Assembly: GCA_012965455.1 (NCBI GenBank)
Contig: DTSG01000455.1
Coordinates: forward strand, 1 to 8,312
Length of the DNA: 8,312 bases
Source: Planctomycetaceae bacterium
GTDB taxonomy: Bacteria; Planctomycetota; Planctomycetia; Pirellulales; Pirellulaceae
Direction: 5' to 3'
A program made the translations under genes and the position numbers. The notes beneath the pieces were generated by a model. That model was given only the letters and a program-made list of their open reading frames with translations, was not told the DNA's origin and made no database searches. Of this stretch, positions 1 to 7,060 are shown piece after piece (positions within the stretch are counted from its first letter, which is position 1; the number at the start of each line of letters is the position of its first letter).

Positions 1-1
1 C

Positions 2-1267
2 GCTCGCAGAGACTTCCGCGCTAAGCTTTTAGAAAGTGATTATGTTTTTCAAATGGCCTTCAAGGTGCTCGGTCGAGTACATCGAGGGGAACTGCCATTT
101 GATCGAACTGTCCAAGTGTCAGTTACCGATCGGCTAGAAAAAGAACAAATTATTGGTCGCTTGCCAGGTAACCTTTCGACTCTAGGAAAACTTTCACGTC
201 TCAACAAACGCGACTTCCACGTATCCGCCAACAAAAATTGTACCGCTGATGAACGCAGTCAGGCTTGGCAAAACCTAGGTCGCCGCCGCCGTCGTTGCGT
301 TCGCCTAGTTGAAGAACTTGGCTTGCGTACACATCGCATCGAACCGATGATTCAAACTCTCGAAGATTTTAGTTGTTGCATTGATCAACTACAGCAAGAC
401 ATTGAACAAGCCCGCGAAAACAAAGAACACCAGACCAAGCGAGACCTACAGGGCCAGTATCGTAATATTTTGTTAGCGATACAAGAAACACCAACCAGCT
501 TGCGAAATCGTGTGAGATACATCAAACGTGTTTACTCAATCTATCAGCAGGTCAAACGAGAATTGTCTGAAGGCAACTTGCGTTTGGTCGTCTCGATCGC
601 CAAGAAATATCGCAACCGTGGATTAAGCTTCTTAGATCTCATCCAAGAAGGTAACGCTGGTTTGATGCGAGCGGTTGATAAGTTTGAATACCGACGTGGC
701 TTCAAGTTCTGTACGTATGCAACTTGGTGGATTCGCCAAGCGATTACTCGCGCAGTTGCGGACCAAAGTCGTACTATTCGTATTCCTGTGCACATGGTGG
801 AAACGATGTCACGCGTGCGAAACTGTTCGCGACAATTGTTGCAAGAACTAGGTCGTGAGCCAACACTCGAAGAAACAGCTCGTCGCAGTGAGACCACGGT
901 GGATGAAGCTCGTCGTGTATTGGCGATGAGTCGTTATCCAATATCACTCGATCGACCTGTCGGCAATAGTGAAGACAGCCAATTTGGTGATTTACTGCCT
1001 GATGCCGGTGCGGAAAGTCCAGCGTCTGGTGCTGCTCAGGAAATGTTACGCAATCGTATCGGAAATGTTCTGAAAACACTGAGCTATCGCGAACGAGAAA
1101 TCATCAAACTTCGTTATGGGCTTGGTGACGGATACAGCTATACGCTGGAAGAAGTGGGCCATATTTTCAAGGTGACTCGCGAACGTATTCGCCAAATCGA
1201 AGCGAAGGCTGTGCGGAAGCTACAACAACCAAGCCGTAGCCAAGAACTAGTCGGATTTCTCGATTAG
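2..1267 (+). CDS. sigA: RNA polymerase sigma-70 factor, SigA/RpoD type (5' end outside window)
   Basis: Promoter-recognition subunit of RNA polymerase, cytoplasmic. The frame is open from base 2 with no stop before the first ATG at 53, and the upstream codons read ARRDFRAKLLESDYVFQ, which looks like genuine sigma sequence, so the true start is left of the window. Numbering from Met 53: residues 1-45 are the conserved N-terminal block (GELPFDRTVQVSVTDRLEK); 76-98 an Arg-rich stretch running into VEELGLRTHRIEP; about 171-250 region 2, with NLRLVVSIAKKY, DLIQEGNAGLMRAVDKFEY and the -10-binding TYATWWIRQAITRAVADQ; about 251-295 region 3; SLDRPVGNSEDSQFGD near 298-313 is the 3.2 linker; 340-390 region 4, with YREREIIKLRYGL and the -35-binding helix-turn-helix TLEEVGHIFKVTRERIRQIE. 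The primary-sigma-like core is intact, so I expect it to be active. Planctomycetes often carry several sigma-70 paralogues, so whether this is the main one is inference. It converges on glnE. Confidence 0.95.
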   Translation, partial: ARRDFRAKLLESDYVFQMAFKVLGRVHRGELPFDRTVQVSVTDRLEKEQIIGRLPGNLSTLGKLSRLNKRDFHVSANKNCTADERSQAWQNLGRRRRRCVRLVEELGLRTHRIEPMIQTLEDFSCCIDQLQQDIEQARENKEHQTKRDLQGQYRNILLAIQETPTSLRNRVRYIKRVYSIYQQVKRELSEGNLRLVVSIAKKYRNRGLSFLDLIQEGNAGLMRAVDKFEYRRGFKFCTYATWWIRQAITRAVADQSRTIRIPVHMVETMSRVRNCSRQLLQELGREPTLEETARRSETTVDEARRVLAMSRYPISLDRPVGNSEDSQFGDLLPDAGAESPASGAAQEMLRNRIGNVLKTLSYREREIIKLRYGLGDGYSYTLEEVGHIFKVTRERIRQIEAKAVRKLQQPSRSQELVGFLD

Positions 1268-1276
1268 TGTGGCGGG

Positions 1277-1314
1277 AAAAAACAGCCGGTAGGACCTACT
1301 TCTATACCGCTTTT
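1277..1314. terminator. Candidate bidirectional terminator between sigA and glnE
   Basis: In the 34-nt gap between the convergent genes, CGGTA (1287-1291) pairs with TACCG (1305-1309) across a 13-nt loop. The stem is flanked on the left by six A (1277-1282, a T-run on the minus strand) and on the right by TTTT (1311-1314). This layout suits termination in both directions. The stem is only 5 bp, extendable by two pairs with a bulge, its right arm lies in the last two codons of glnE, and a competing small hairpin (GTAG/CTAC) sits in the loop. It is therefore a weak candidate. Confidence 0.33.
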
Positions 1315-4300
1315 AAGATGGCATTAAAACGACGTCGGTTGTCTTGTCGGAAGCGGCGGCAGATGGTGACGAGTGCTTGGGGACTTTCATACCCCAGTAG
1401 TGATGCCAGCGTTGTGAGCACCAGCGGATCTTTAGGCAGGTCATGACGGGCTGAGGTATCCATCAAACGCAATCCAGCTTCGATTTCTCGCAGGAAAGTG
1501 TATGATTGGCTCAGTGCCTCAGCGTCTTCACGACTCAGGCACCCCTGATCAGCAAGTTGTTGCATTGCTGCCAATGTTCCGACTTGTAGAATCTCGCGAT
1601 GTTGCGGTGCATGTTTGAGTTGCAACATTTGTACAATGGTTTCGACGTCCATTGTCCCGCCAAAATAACGCTTTAAGTTATGTTCAGCGGCACCCTGTTC
1701 AGATTCGATCCTAAGATTATAGATATCCTGTTGCCAATTCTTTTTTCGCGGCATCGAGATAATTGTTTGATGAATTTGCGAGATGAGCGACTTGCTGCTG
1801 TTTGTTGCATCACTTGATTGGTAAACGACTCGTGAATTACAGAGCCGTAAAAAATGACTGACTTTGGCTTTGTCACTACCAAGGAAGTTAACGAATTCGG
1901 AAATCTCAACGGCTAAAGAACCCGTGGGCGTCGTTGCCCGCAGCTTGCTATTCATTTCAAATAGTCGACCGTGAGGCCCAGAGCGAGTAACCGCTTTGAG
2001 GATACGTTTAGCAAGTTCATTAAAGAAATGGTGGTTGGATGTCGGTTTGATGCGATGGTCGCGATCTTGAGTGACGGTTGTGCCAGCAGCATCATACAAA
2101 AATAGAATTTCTGCATCGCTATGAAAATTTGGTTCGCGGCCTCCAAGTTTACCAATTGCGAGCATGAGAAAGGCCGCGGTTTGCCCAGCATGTGACCCGC
2201 TTTCGATCGTCGGGATACCGTACTTGCTCACTAATTGTTCATAATTGTCGCCGGCGACTTCCTCTAGACAAACATCCATGATGTCGGATAGTGATTGATG
2301 TGCCGCGGATAAACTGTCCTTGCCAAGGATGTCTCGGACTCCTACCCGCAAGTGTTGAGCATGCTTAAAAGTCTGCAACACATCAATGAGTGGGGAACCA
2401 CCGAGTGATACGCTTTTTGTTAACTCGCTAAGAATGTTCTGCAACGATTCTTTGTTTGGCAGTTGATCTAGAATCAATGAGTCCATCAGTTCATCGATCA
2501 TCCCCGGATAGCTCGTTAAAATTCCAGTTAGGTAGGGACTTGTCGAACACAACTGCACATATAGTTGCAGCGTTGGCGGATTTAGTTGAAACAATTCCCA
2601 GAGCACTCCTTTGCCACCAAGGGATTCACTAACGGCACACAAATTGGCCAAAGTGGAATCTGGATTCGGAGTTTGAGCGATCGCTTCTAACAACTGGGGT
2701 GCGATTAACGCCAGAAAATGACGGCAGCGGCGAGTTGACAAGAAGGAAATGCGTTCGGTTGCTAGGTCCGTTAAATATTGATGCGCGAGTTGGACATTGC
2801 GGAAGTTATGTTTACCGAGCACTTCATTTAAGCGTTGATCAGACGGGTGAGGATCGAGCACAATATCCATTTCGGATGGCGTGTCGGGTTCTTGGTCAAC
2901 GAAAGAATCATCCAATAAGCGGTTTAGAATCTTACGGCTTAGTGTGACAGCATGCCGCACATCATTTATCAATCGGTCATTTTGTTCGTCGTCGGTATAC
3001 CCTAGGCTACTGGCGAGATGCTGGAGATGTTTGGAGTTTTGGGGCAAAGCCGTGGCATTGGAATCTGTGATAACCTGAAGTCGGTGTTGGATATGTTTCA
3101 GCGTCAAATACGAATCACGGAGTGCATTTTGTTCTTCAGCGGTAAGTAATTCGTTGTGGTGTAAGGCTTCGATGGCATGGATTGTTCCGGCCACACGAAT
3201 GTTTGTAAAAGCGGCGCCATTGAGTAATTGAATAAACTGTATGACGGCGACAATGTCGGCTGTGGCTCCGGGCGTGGTCTGCATATCCAACGCTACGCTG
3301 GCGGTTTGGTCCGCTCGATAGAGCCGACGTTTTTGCGATCGTAACCCAGTCATGTCGGCACGACTTAGATAGCGGCGATAAATCCATTTGTTGATACGCC
3401 GCAAAAATTCAGCACCTAATTCAGCATTGCCAACACAAGGGCGTGCTCCGATGAGTGCGCAGCGTTGCCATGTTCGGCCGGAAAAATCAAGATAACGAAC
3501 GGCAGCATTGAGATTAATTGCTGGTGAGGAATTGTTATTGGATAGTGGGAAACTAACATCAACCTTAAACAGCGGTTCACCGGTAGATGTAGTTAACAAC
3601 GCCAGCGTTTTGGCCAACACCTTATTAAGGACATCCGCAAAACCACTGTTTTCGGAGTTCGCCGTTGGTACTCTTGGTCCGTCATATAACATCATGATTT
3701 TTACTGTGTCGCCATAGCACATTTGATTGGCAGCGAGGTCTCCGAGGGCGATTACGGCGAATTGGTCTGTCAGGCTGGAGTCATTTGCTGCGGCGGTGCT
3801 ACTTACGGCAACCTGAAACGCAGCTGCTAGTAGTCCTTCATACAAATAACTGGTTTGTTCTAGCACAGTATCCGGATTTTGTTTTCGCACGAGATCACCG
3901 TATGCAATTCGTAGCCACTCGCGATGAAGGATGCGTTGTAATTGACGCTTAACAGCGGCATCACCGGAAACACTCACTATTTCGTTAAGGATTTCATCGA
4001 GAATGATCCCGCGGTCGACACGCTGGCCATCCGTTATCCGTAGCAAGTCATAACACTCCGGCTCGTCAATCAAAAGTTGGCTAAGATGTTGACTGGCAGA
4101 GAAAATTGTAAGCAGCGTAACGAGCGCTTCAGTATCTCGTTCCCACAAAGCCCCTAGCGAGATTGGATTTCGAGACACACTGATAAAGTGTGCTAGTGCG
4201 TGCAGTACTTGTTCCGGCTGTACTAGGGTTGGCAGAATTTGTTCGAGTTGAGTTAGTGTGACGCTCACTAGATCAATCGTCATGCCCGCTTCGTTTAACG

Positions 4301-4409
4301 CTAACAATGAGCGGAATGCCGTTGCGGTTTCCGTTACACCTAGATTGGCCAACCAGGCTTGAGCGGCCTTGGGTGAATCGAGTAATTCAATGACTTGTGC
4401 AACTTGCAT
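1302..4409 (-). CDS. glnE: GlnE-like bifunctional glutamine synthetase adenylyltransferase/adenylyl-removase with altered active sites
   Basis: The GlnE family adds AMP to glutamine synthetase (C-terminal AT half) and removes it (N-terminal AR half) in response to nitrogen status via PII. This protein has 1035 residues, slightly longer than the E. coli protein (about 946), and shows both halves: two nucleotidyltransferase modules, each followed by a helical domain. In the AT half GKLGGREPNFHSDAE (753-767) is the nucleotidyltransferase signature, and GGTMDVETIVQMLQLKHA (917-934) matches the second motif. In the AR half the fold is recognisable (WIYRRYLSRADMTG, 342-355), but the catalytic SDxD signature reads GDTV (233-236), the usual VDxRLRP reads VDVSFPL (283-289) and GGIRDIEF reads GATADIVA (381-388). 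AT changes: SDxD reads SDAE (764-767), and the VDxRLRP-like motif reads MNSKLRA (819-825). The first ATG follows an in-frame TAG four codons upstream, with no clear Shine-Dalgarno. No frameshift or stop breaks the frame. It lies 75 nt downstream of bioD. Family assignment is firm; catalytic activity is doubtful. Confidence 0.9.
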   Translation of the reverse strand: MQVAQVIELLDSPKAAQAWLANLGVTETATAFRSLLALNEAGMTIDLVSVTLTQLEQILPTLVQPEQVLHALAHFISVSRNPISLGALWERDTEALVTLLTIFSASQHLSQLLIDEPECYDLLRITDGQRVDRGIILDEILNEIVSVSGDAAVKRQLQRILHREWLRIAYGDLVRKQNPDTVLEQTSYLYEGLLAAAFQVAVSSTAAANDSSLTDQFAVIALGDLAANQMCYGDTVKIMMLYDGPRVPTANSENSGFADVLNKVLAKTLALLTTSTGEPLFKVDVSFPLSNNNSSPAINLNAAVRYLDFSGRTWQRCALIGARPCVGNAELGAEFLRRINKWIYRRYLSRADMTGLRSQKRRLYRADQTASVALDMQTTPGATADIVAVIQFIQLLNGAAFTNIRVAGTIHAIEALHHNELLTAEEQNALRDSYLTLKHIQHRLQVITDSNATALPQNSKHLQHLASSLGYTDDEQNDRLINDVRHAVTLSRKILNRLLDDSFVDQEPDTPSEMDIVLDPHPSDQRLNEVLGKHNFRNVQLAHQYLTDLATERISFLSTRRCRHFLALIAPQLLEAIAQTPNPDSTLANLCAVSESLGGKGVLWELFQLNPPTLQLYVQLCSTSPYLTGILTSYPGMIDELMDSLILDQLPNKESLQNILSELTKSVSLGGSPLIDVLQTFKHAQHLRVGVRDILGKDSLSAAHQSLSDIMDVCLEEVAGDNYEQLVSKYGIPTIESGSHAGQTAAFLMLAIGKLGGREPNFHSDAEILFLYDAAGTTVTQDRDHRIKPTSNHHFFNELAKRILKAVTRSGPHGRLFEMNSKLRATTPTGSLAVEISEFVNFLGSDKAKVSHFLRLCNSRVVYQSSDATNSSKSLISQIHQTIISMPRKKNWQQDIYNLRIESEQGAAEHNLKRYFGGTMDVETIVQMLQLKHAPQHREILQVGTLAAMQQLADQGCLSREDAEALSQSYTFLREIEAGLRLMDTSARHDLPKDPLVLTTLASLLGYESPQALVTICRRFRQDNRRRFNAILKAV

Positions 4410-4484
4410 GACATTATTCTATTGGATTTAGGTGAACAACGTGCTCAGCCTGTTCGGCATTTGCGTTGTTTTGAACGAATTGTT

Positions 4485-5204
4485 CTATTGGCTTGGACGG
4501 TTCAAGTTAGCAAACTGGGCACCGAGTTCATACCAATTAATAGCGGGGTCTAACGAGCCTTGATAGGGTACGCTGGCGAGTACGGGAGGAAAACTACACC
4601 TCGTTATCTCTTCAAAATTGGTCGCTTGGCTAATATCGTCTGTCGGTAACGCCTGGCGGTTATTCAGAACCGTTCCCACTACCGGCAAACCATCTTCGAA
4701 GGCAGCGGCGGTAATAAGTGTTTGCAGTGTTTGGTTAATACAGCCGAGTTCGTTACTTGCTACGATGAGTAGTGGGTAGCCAAACTCATAAGCCAGATCG
4801 GCGACATAATCTTCATCACTGACAGGCGACATCAAACCACCAATACCTTCGACAACAACAAAGTCATAGTTGTCTCGCCAGTAGCTCAAGCCGGTTCGTA
4901 GTAATTCGGCATCGACTTGGCGGCCTTCTGCTTGTGCAGCTAGGTGTGGTGCTAATGGTGCAACAAATCGTTGCGGACAAACTTGCTCCAAGGAACCAGG
5001 CTGTCCGGCAGCCTCCCATAATTGTTGGGCGTCTGGGCTAAGATGCTCACCGTTTTCCAGCGGGCACTCACTGGCAGCTGGTTTATAAACGCCCACGCGG
5101 ATTCCGCTACGAACTAATGCTTGGATGATAAGCGAGGCAATATAGGTTTTCCCAACTTCTGTGTTGGTACCTGTAATAAATAGACCTGGGGTAGCACGAG
5201 TCAT
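4485..5204 (-). CDS. bioD: ATP-dependent dethiobiotin synthetase
   Basis: Closes the ureido ring of dethiobiotin from 7,8-diaminopelargonate, CO2 and ATP, the penultimate step of biotin synthesis; cytoplasmic. The protein has 239 residues, normal for BioD (about 220-240). Visible motifs: P-loop GTNTEVGKT (12-20, Lys19 and Thr20 for ATP); YKPAAS (40-45) with the catalytic-type Lys41; SPDAQ (56-60) with Asp58 at the place of the E. coli active-site Asp; APHLAA (85-90); VEGIGGLMSP (118-127) with Glu119; and NELGCINQTLQT (151-162), close to the usual LGxINHTLLT with His replaced by Gln. All key residues are present, so it should be active. Its ATG is 7 nt after the aroE stop with no strong ribosome binding site, which suggests co-transcription and perhaps coupled translation with aroE. 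No other biotin gene is in the window. Confidence 0.95.
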   Translation of the reverse strand: MTRATPGLFITGTNTEVGKTYIASLIIQALVRSGIRVGVYKPAASECPLENGEHLSPDAQQLWEAAGQPGSLEQVCPQRFVAPLAPHLAAQAEGRQVDAELLRTGLSYWRDNYDFVVVEGIGGLMSPVSDEDYVADLAYEFGYPLLIVASNELGCINQTLQTLITAAAFEDGLPVVGTVLNNRQALPTDDISQATNFEEITRCSFPPVLASVPYQGSLDPAINWYELGAQFANLNRPSQ

Positions 5205-5211
5205 GAGTTTG

Positions 5212-6060
5212 TCAGAGTTCGAGATATTCTTCGAGAGCTTCCCGCATCACATTCGGATCAGGGTCGACTTCGGTCCAGATTTTGAATCCAATGACAGCCT
5301 GATTTACGAGCATCGCCAATCCATCGAGCGTTTGACAACCGCGTTGTTTTGCATCGCGTAACAGTCGTGTTTGGGGTGGGTTAAAGACAACGTCGGCGAC
5401 AACCATCGATGGTAGCAGAGTTTCAACATCCAAAGGAACCTTTGCTTCGGCATCGCCTAAACCAATGCTGGTTGCATTAATTACGACTTGGACATCTTCA
5501 TCGATTTCAAAATCATCGTCGAGTGTGACTAAATCGGCGCGGCAGTTAACGATTTGTTGCAGCACAGTAAGAAGTTCTTGGCCGCGCGACTCCGTGCGAT
5601 TCACAATGGTGATACTAGCGGCGCCGGCAAGTCCCAACTCGACTGCAATCGCTCGAGCAGCTCCGCCAGCGCCCAGGATGACAATTTTTGCTTCTGCAGG
5701 ATCGATGACTTCGCGCAGTGACTGCACAAAACCTTTGCCGTCGGTATTCTCACCGATCAGCTTCCCGTCAACGACATTGACGCAGTTGACGGCGCCCATT
5801 AATCGAGCCGCATCGCTGAGGTCATCGAGATATTCAATCACGGCCACTTTATGTGGAATCGTGAAATTACCGCCGCGAAACGACATTGCGCGGAAGCCTG
5901 CCATGGCATCGCCAAGATTTCCCGCGGGAACTTGAAGCGTTAAATATCGCCAATCAAGATTGCAGGCAACAAAGGCACGTTCCATCATGAATTGACTGGG
6001 ATTTCCGGCAACTGGGTTTCCCATGCAACTAACAATATCCTGAATAGGTTTATCCACCAC
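5212..6060 (-). CDS. aroE: Shikimate dehydrogenase (NADP+)
   Basis: Reduces 3-dehydroshikimate to shikimate with NADPH, in the chorismate/aromatic amino acid pathway; cytoplasmic. I prefer the GTG at 6060 (282 aa) because GGAGAGG lies 8 nt upstream. The alternative TTG at 6087 (291 aa), directly after an in-frame TGA, has no ribosome binding site; a second GTG follows at 6057. Numbering from the TTG: substrate loop MGNPVAGNPSQFMM (22-35); NFTIPHK (74-80) with catalytic Lys80; GENTDGKGF (112-120) with catalytic Asp116; NADP loop GAGGAARAI (139-147); NRTESRG (163-169), the Arg that favours NADP; NATSIG (204-209); DVVFNPPQT (232-240); and LDGLAMLVNQ (254-263). The catalytic Lys/Asp pair is intact. 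The usual SxS of the substrate loop reads NxS. bioD begins 7 nt after the stop, so the two are probably one transcript. Confidence 0.94.
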   Translation of the reverse strand: MVDKPIQDIVSCMGNPVAGNPSQFMMERAFVACNLDWRYLTLQVPAGNLGDAMAGFRAMSFRGGNFTIPHKVAVIEYLDDLSDAARLMGAVNCVNVVDGKLIGENTDGKGFVQSLREVIDPAEAKIVILGAGGAARAIAVELGLAGAASITIVNRTESRGQELLTVLQQIVNCRADLVTLDDDFEIDEDVQVVINATSIGLGDAEAKVPLDVETLLPSMVVADVVFNPPQTRLLRDAKQRGCQTLDGLAMLVNQAVIGFKIWTEVDPDPNVMREALEEYLEL

Positions 6061-6205
6061 CGCGATATCCTCTCCGTTCGTGTTCAATCAAAGTTAATTG
6101 AAAGCTTATTCTGTTGCTTCGTCTACTGTTAGTATTGTGGCGCAGCATACGTGTTTCTGCAATTGCAAACTAACGGTCCAATAATTGAGGAGGGCGTGGT
6201 TTAAA
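6061..6205 (-). other. Methyltransferase-aroE intergenic region with a short palindrome
   Basis: This 145-nt gap contains no credible gene. It includes the perfect 10-bp palindrome TGCAATTGCA (6158-6167), which extends imperfectly outward as GTTT-CT-GCAATTGC-AAAC. A poor minus-strand promoter-like pair (TTGCAG, 17 nt, CACAAT) lies across and downstream of it, and no clear terminator follows the methyltransferase stop. It could carry an aroE promoter with an operator, or simply be transcribed through from the hydrolase-methyltransferase pair. Confidence 0.3.
6069..6075 (-). promoter_or_regulatory. Shine-Dalgarno that sets the aroE start
   Basis: GGAGAGG on the minus strand lies 8 nt before a GTG at 6060 and 11 nt before another GTG at 6057. 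It is the best ribosome binding site in the window and lies inside the longer reading frame opened by the TTG at 6087. This argues for the shorter 282-residue AroE. The conserved part of AroE begins only at about codon 17 of the long form, so conservation does not contradict the shorter one. Confidence 0.6.
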
Positions 6206-7060
6206 TCAATCTGGAATGACGAGCTGGGGTTTGTTGTTACTAGGTGTAACTCCACCGCCGCGTCGAGCCTTGATACGCATGTAGGGAGCGGCAAAGTGAC
6301 AACGGTCGCCAAAGCTACTGCGATCAGCATCTGGGTCCGCGTGAAAGGGTTCGATGAAATCTTCAATCACAAAGCCAGCTCGACACATTCCTCCCAAGAT
6401 GTCCTCCCAGCGGTGGAGATACTCGTATGTCCCTTCTTCCCGCAGCCGTGAACCTTGACTTTGATTCATCGGTAACATTGGTAGCGGTCCAGAACGATAA
6501 TAGGGTTGCTCTAACGTCCAGCCATTTTCACTGCGTTGTAAACTTGTTTGCAAGCTTGTCGGTTGTTTATGTTGACTGATATAGATTCCACCGGAGCGTA
6601 GAACCCGAGCCACTTCCATAAAAACTGGAGCGATGTTGGGTAAATAGCAGGTGCTGACCGGTTGGATGACGATGTCAAATTCAGCGTTTGAAAAAACAGA
6701 GAGGTCATCCATGGAAGCTTCGACGACGCGCAAATCAAAACCTCTTTGCTGCGCGACTTGACGGTCAAGTTCGAGCATTGCAGGTGAAATATCGACGACG
6801 GTTACGTTCGCGCCGGCAGCGGCATAAATTGCACTCTGTCGACCTCCGCCAGCGGCCAAACAGAGCACTTGTTGATTGGCAATATTTCCGCCGAGCCAGC
6901 CCTGTGCGTGGATCGTGGTTAATGGGTCGTGTAGATCTTCATCTTTGGCGGGCTTCGTGAAGCACCGTTTACCGACAACCATTTTGTCCCAAGCCTTGCG
7001 ATTGTGTTCACGTGCTAGTGCTTGTTCGACTTCTAAATCGTGCTTTAATTTACGGCTCAT
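6206..7060 (-). CDS. Class I SAM-dependent methyltransferase, substrate unknown
   Basis: Transfers a methyl group from S-adenosylmethionine to an unidentified acceptor; no signal peptide, so cytoplasmic. Of 284 residues, about 60-165 form the Rossmann-like core: motif I VLCLAAGGGRQ (65-75) for SAM binding; VTVVDISPAML (86-96) with Asp90 at the acidic position that usually contacts the SAM ribose; EASMDDL (114-120); FDIVIQPVSTCYLPN (128-142) as motif IV; and ARVLRSGGIYISQHK (151-165) as motif V/VI. The rest (GSRLREEGTYEYLHRW, GGMCRAGFVIEDFIEPFHADP) is probably substrate-side sequence and resembles an uncharacterised planctomycete methyltransferase family as I remember it. The final 17 or so residues after IKARR (GGGVTPSNNK...) look like a disordered tail. 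The ATG overlaps the stop of the upstream hydrolase as ATGA, so translation is probably coupled. I cannot name the substrate. Confidence 0.85.
   Translation of the reverse strand: MSRKLKHDLEVEQALAREHNRKAWDKMVVGKRCFTKPAKDEDLHDPLTTIHAQGWLGGNIANQQVLCLAAGGGRQSAIYAAAGANVTVVDISPAMLELDRQVAQQRGFDLRVVEASMDDLSVFSNAEFDIVIQPVSTCYLPNIAPVFMEVARVLRSGGIYISQHKQPTSLQTSLQRSENGWTLEQPYYRSGPLPMLPMNQSQGSRLREEGTYEYLHRWEDILGGMCRAGFVIEDFIEPFHADPDADRSSFGDRCHFAAPYMRIKARRGGGVTPSNNKPQLVIPD

Noticed and set aside
544..1079. Minus-strand frames of 117 and 101 codons opposite the sigma factor
   Set aside because: They are antisense to highly conserved regions 2 and 3 of the sigma factor, resemble no family I know, and are explained by codon bias.
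1302..4409. Idea that glnE is a pseudogene
   Set aside because: More than 1000 codons remain open with recognisable structure throughout. Substitutions concentrate at catalytic motifs rather than being random, which fits changed function better than simple decay.
4417..4491. TTCTATTGG present at 4417-4425 and 4483-4491 between bioD and glnE
   Set aside because: A 9-mer pair, one copy of which overlaps the bioD stop codon; no symmetry or promoter context, so probably chance.
5465..5935. Plus-strand frame of 156 codons opposite aroE
   Set aside because: Ser/Thr/Ala-rich, low-complexity antisense shadow of a clearly real aroE.
6106..6366. Minus-strand frame of 86 codons with a hydrophobic stretch
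   Set aside because: Most of it lies inside the methyltransferase gene in another frame. The hydrophobic run comes from that overlap, and there is no ribosome binding site.
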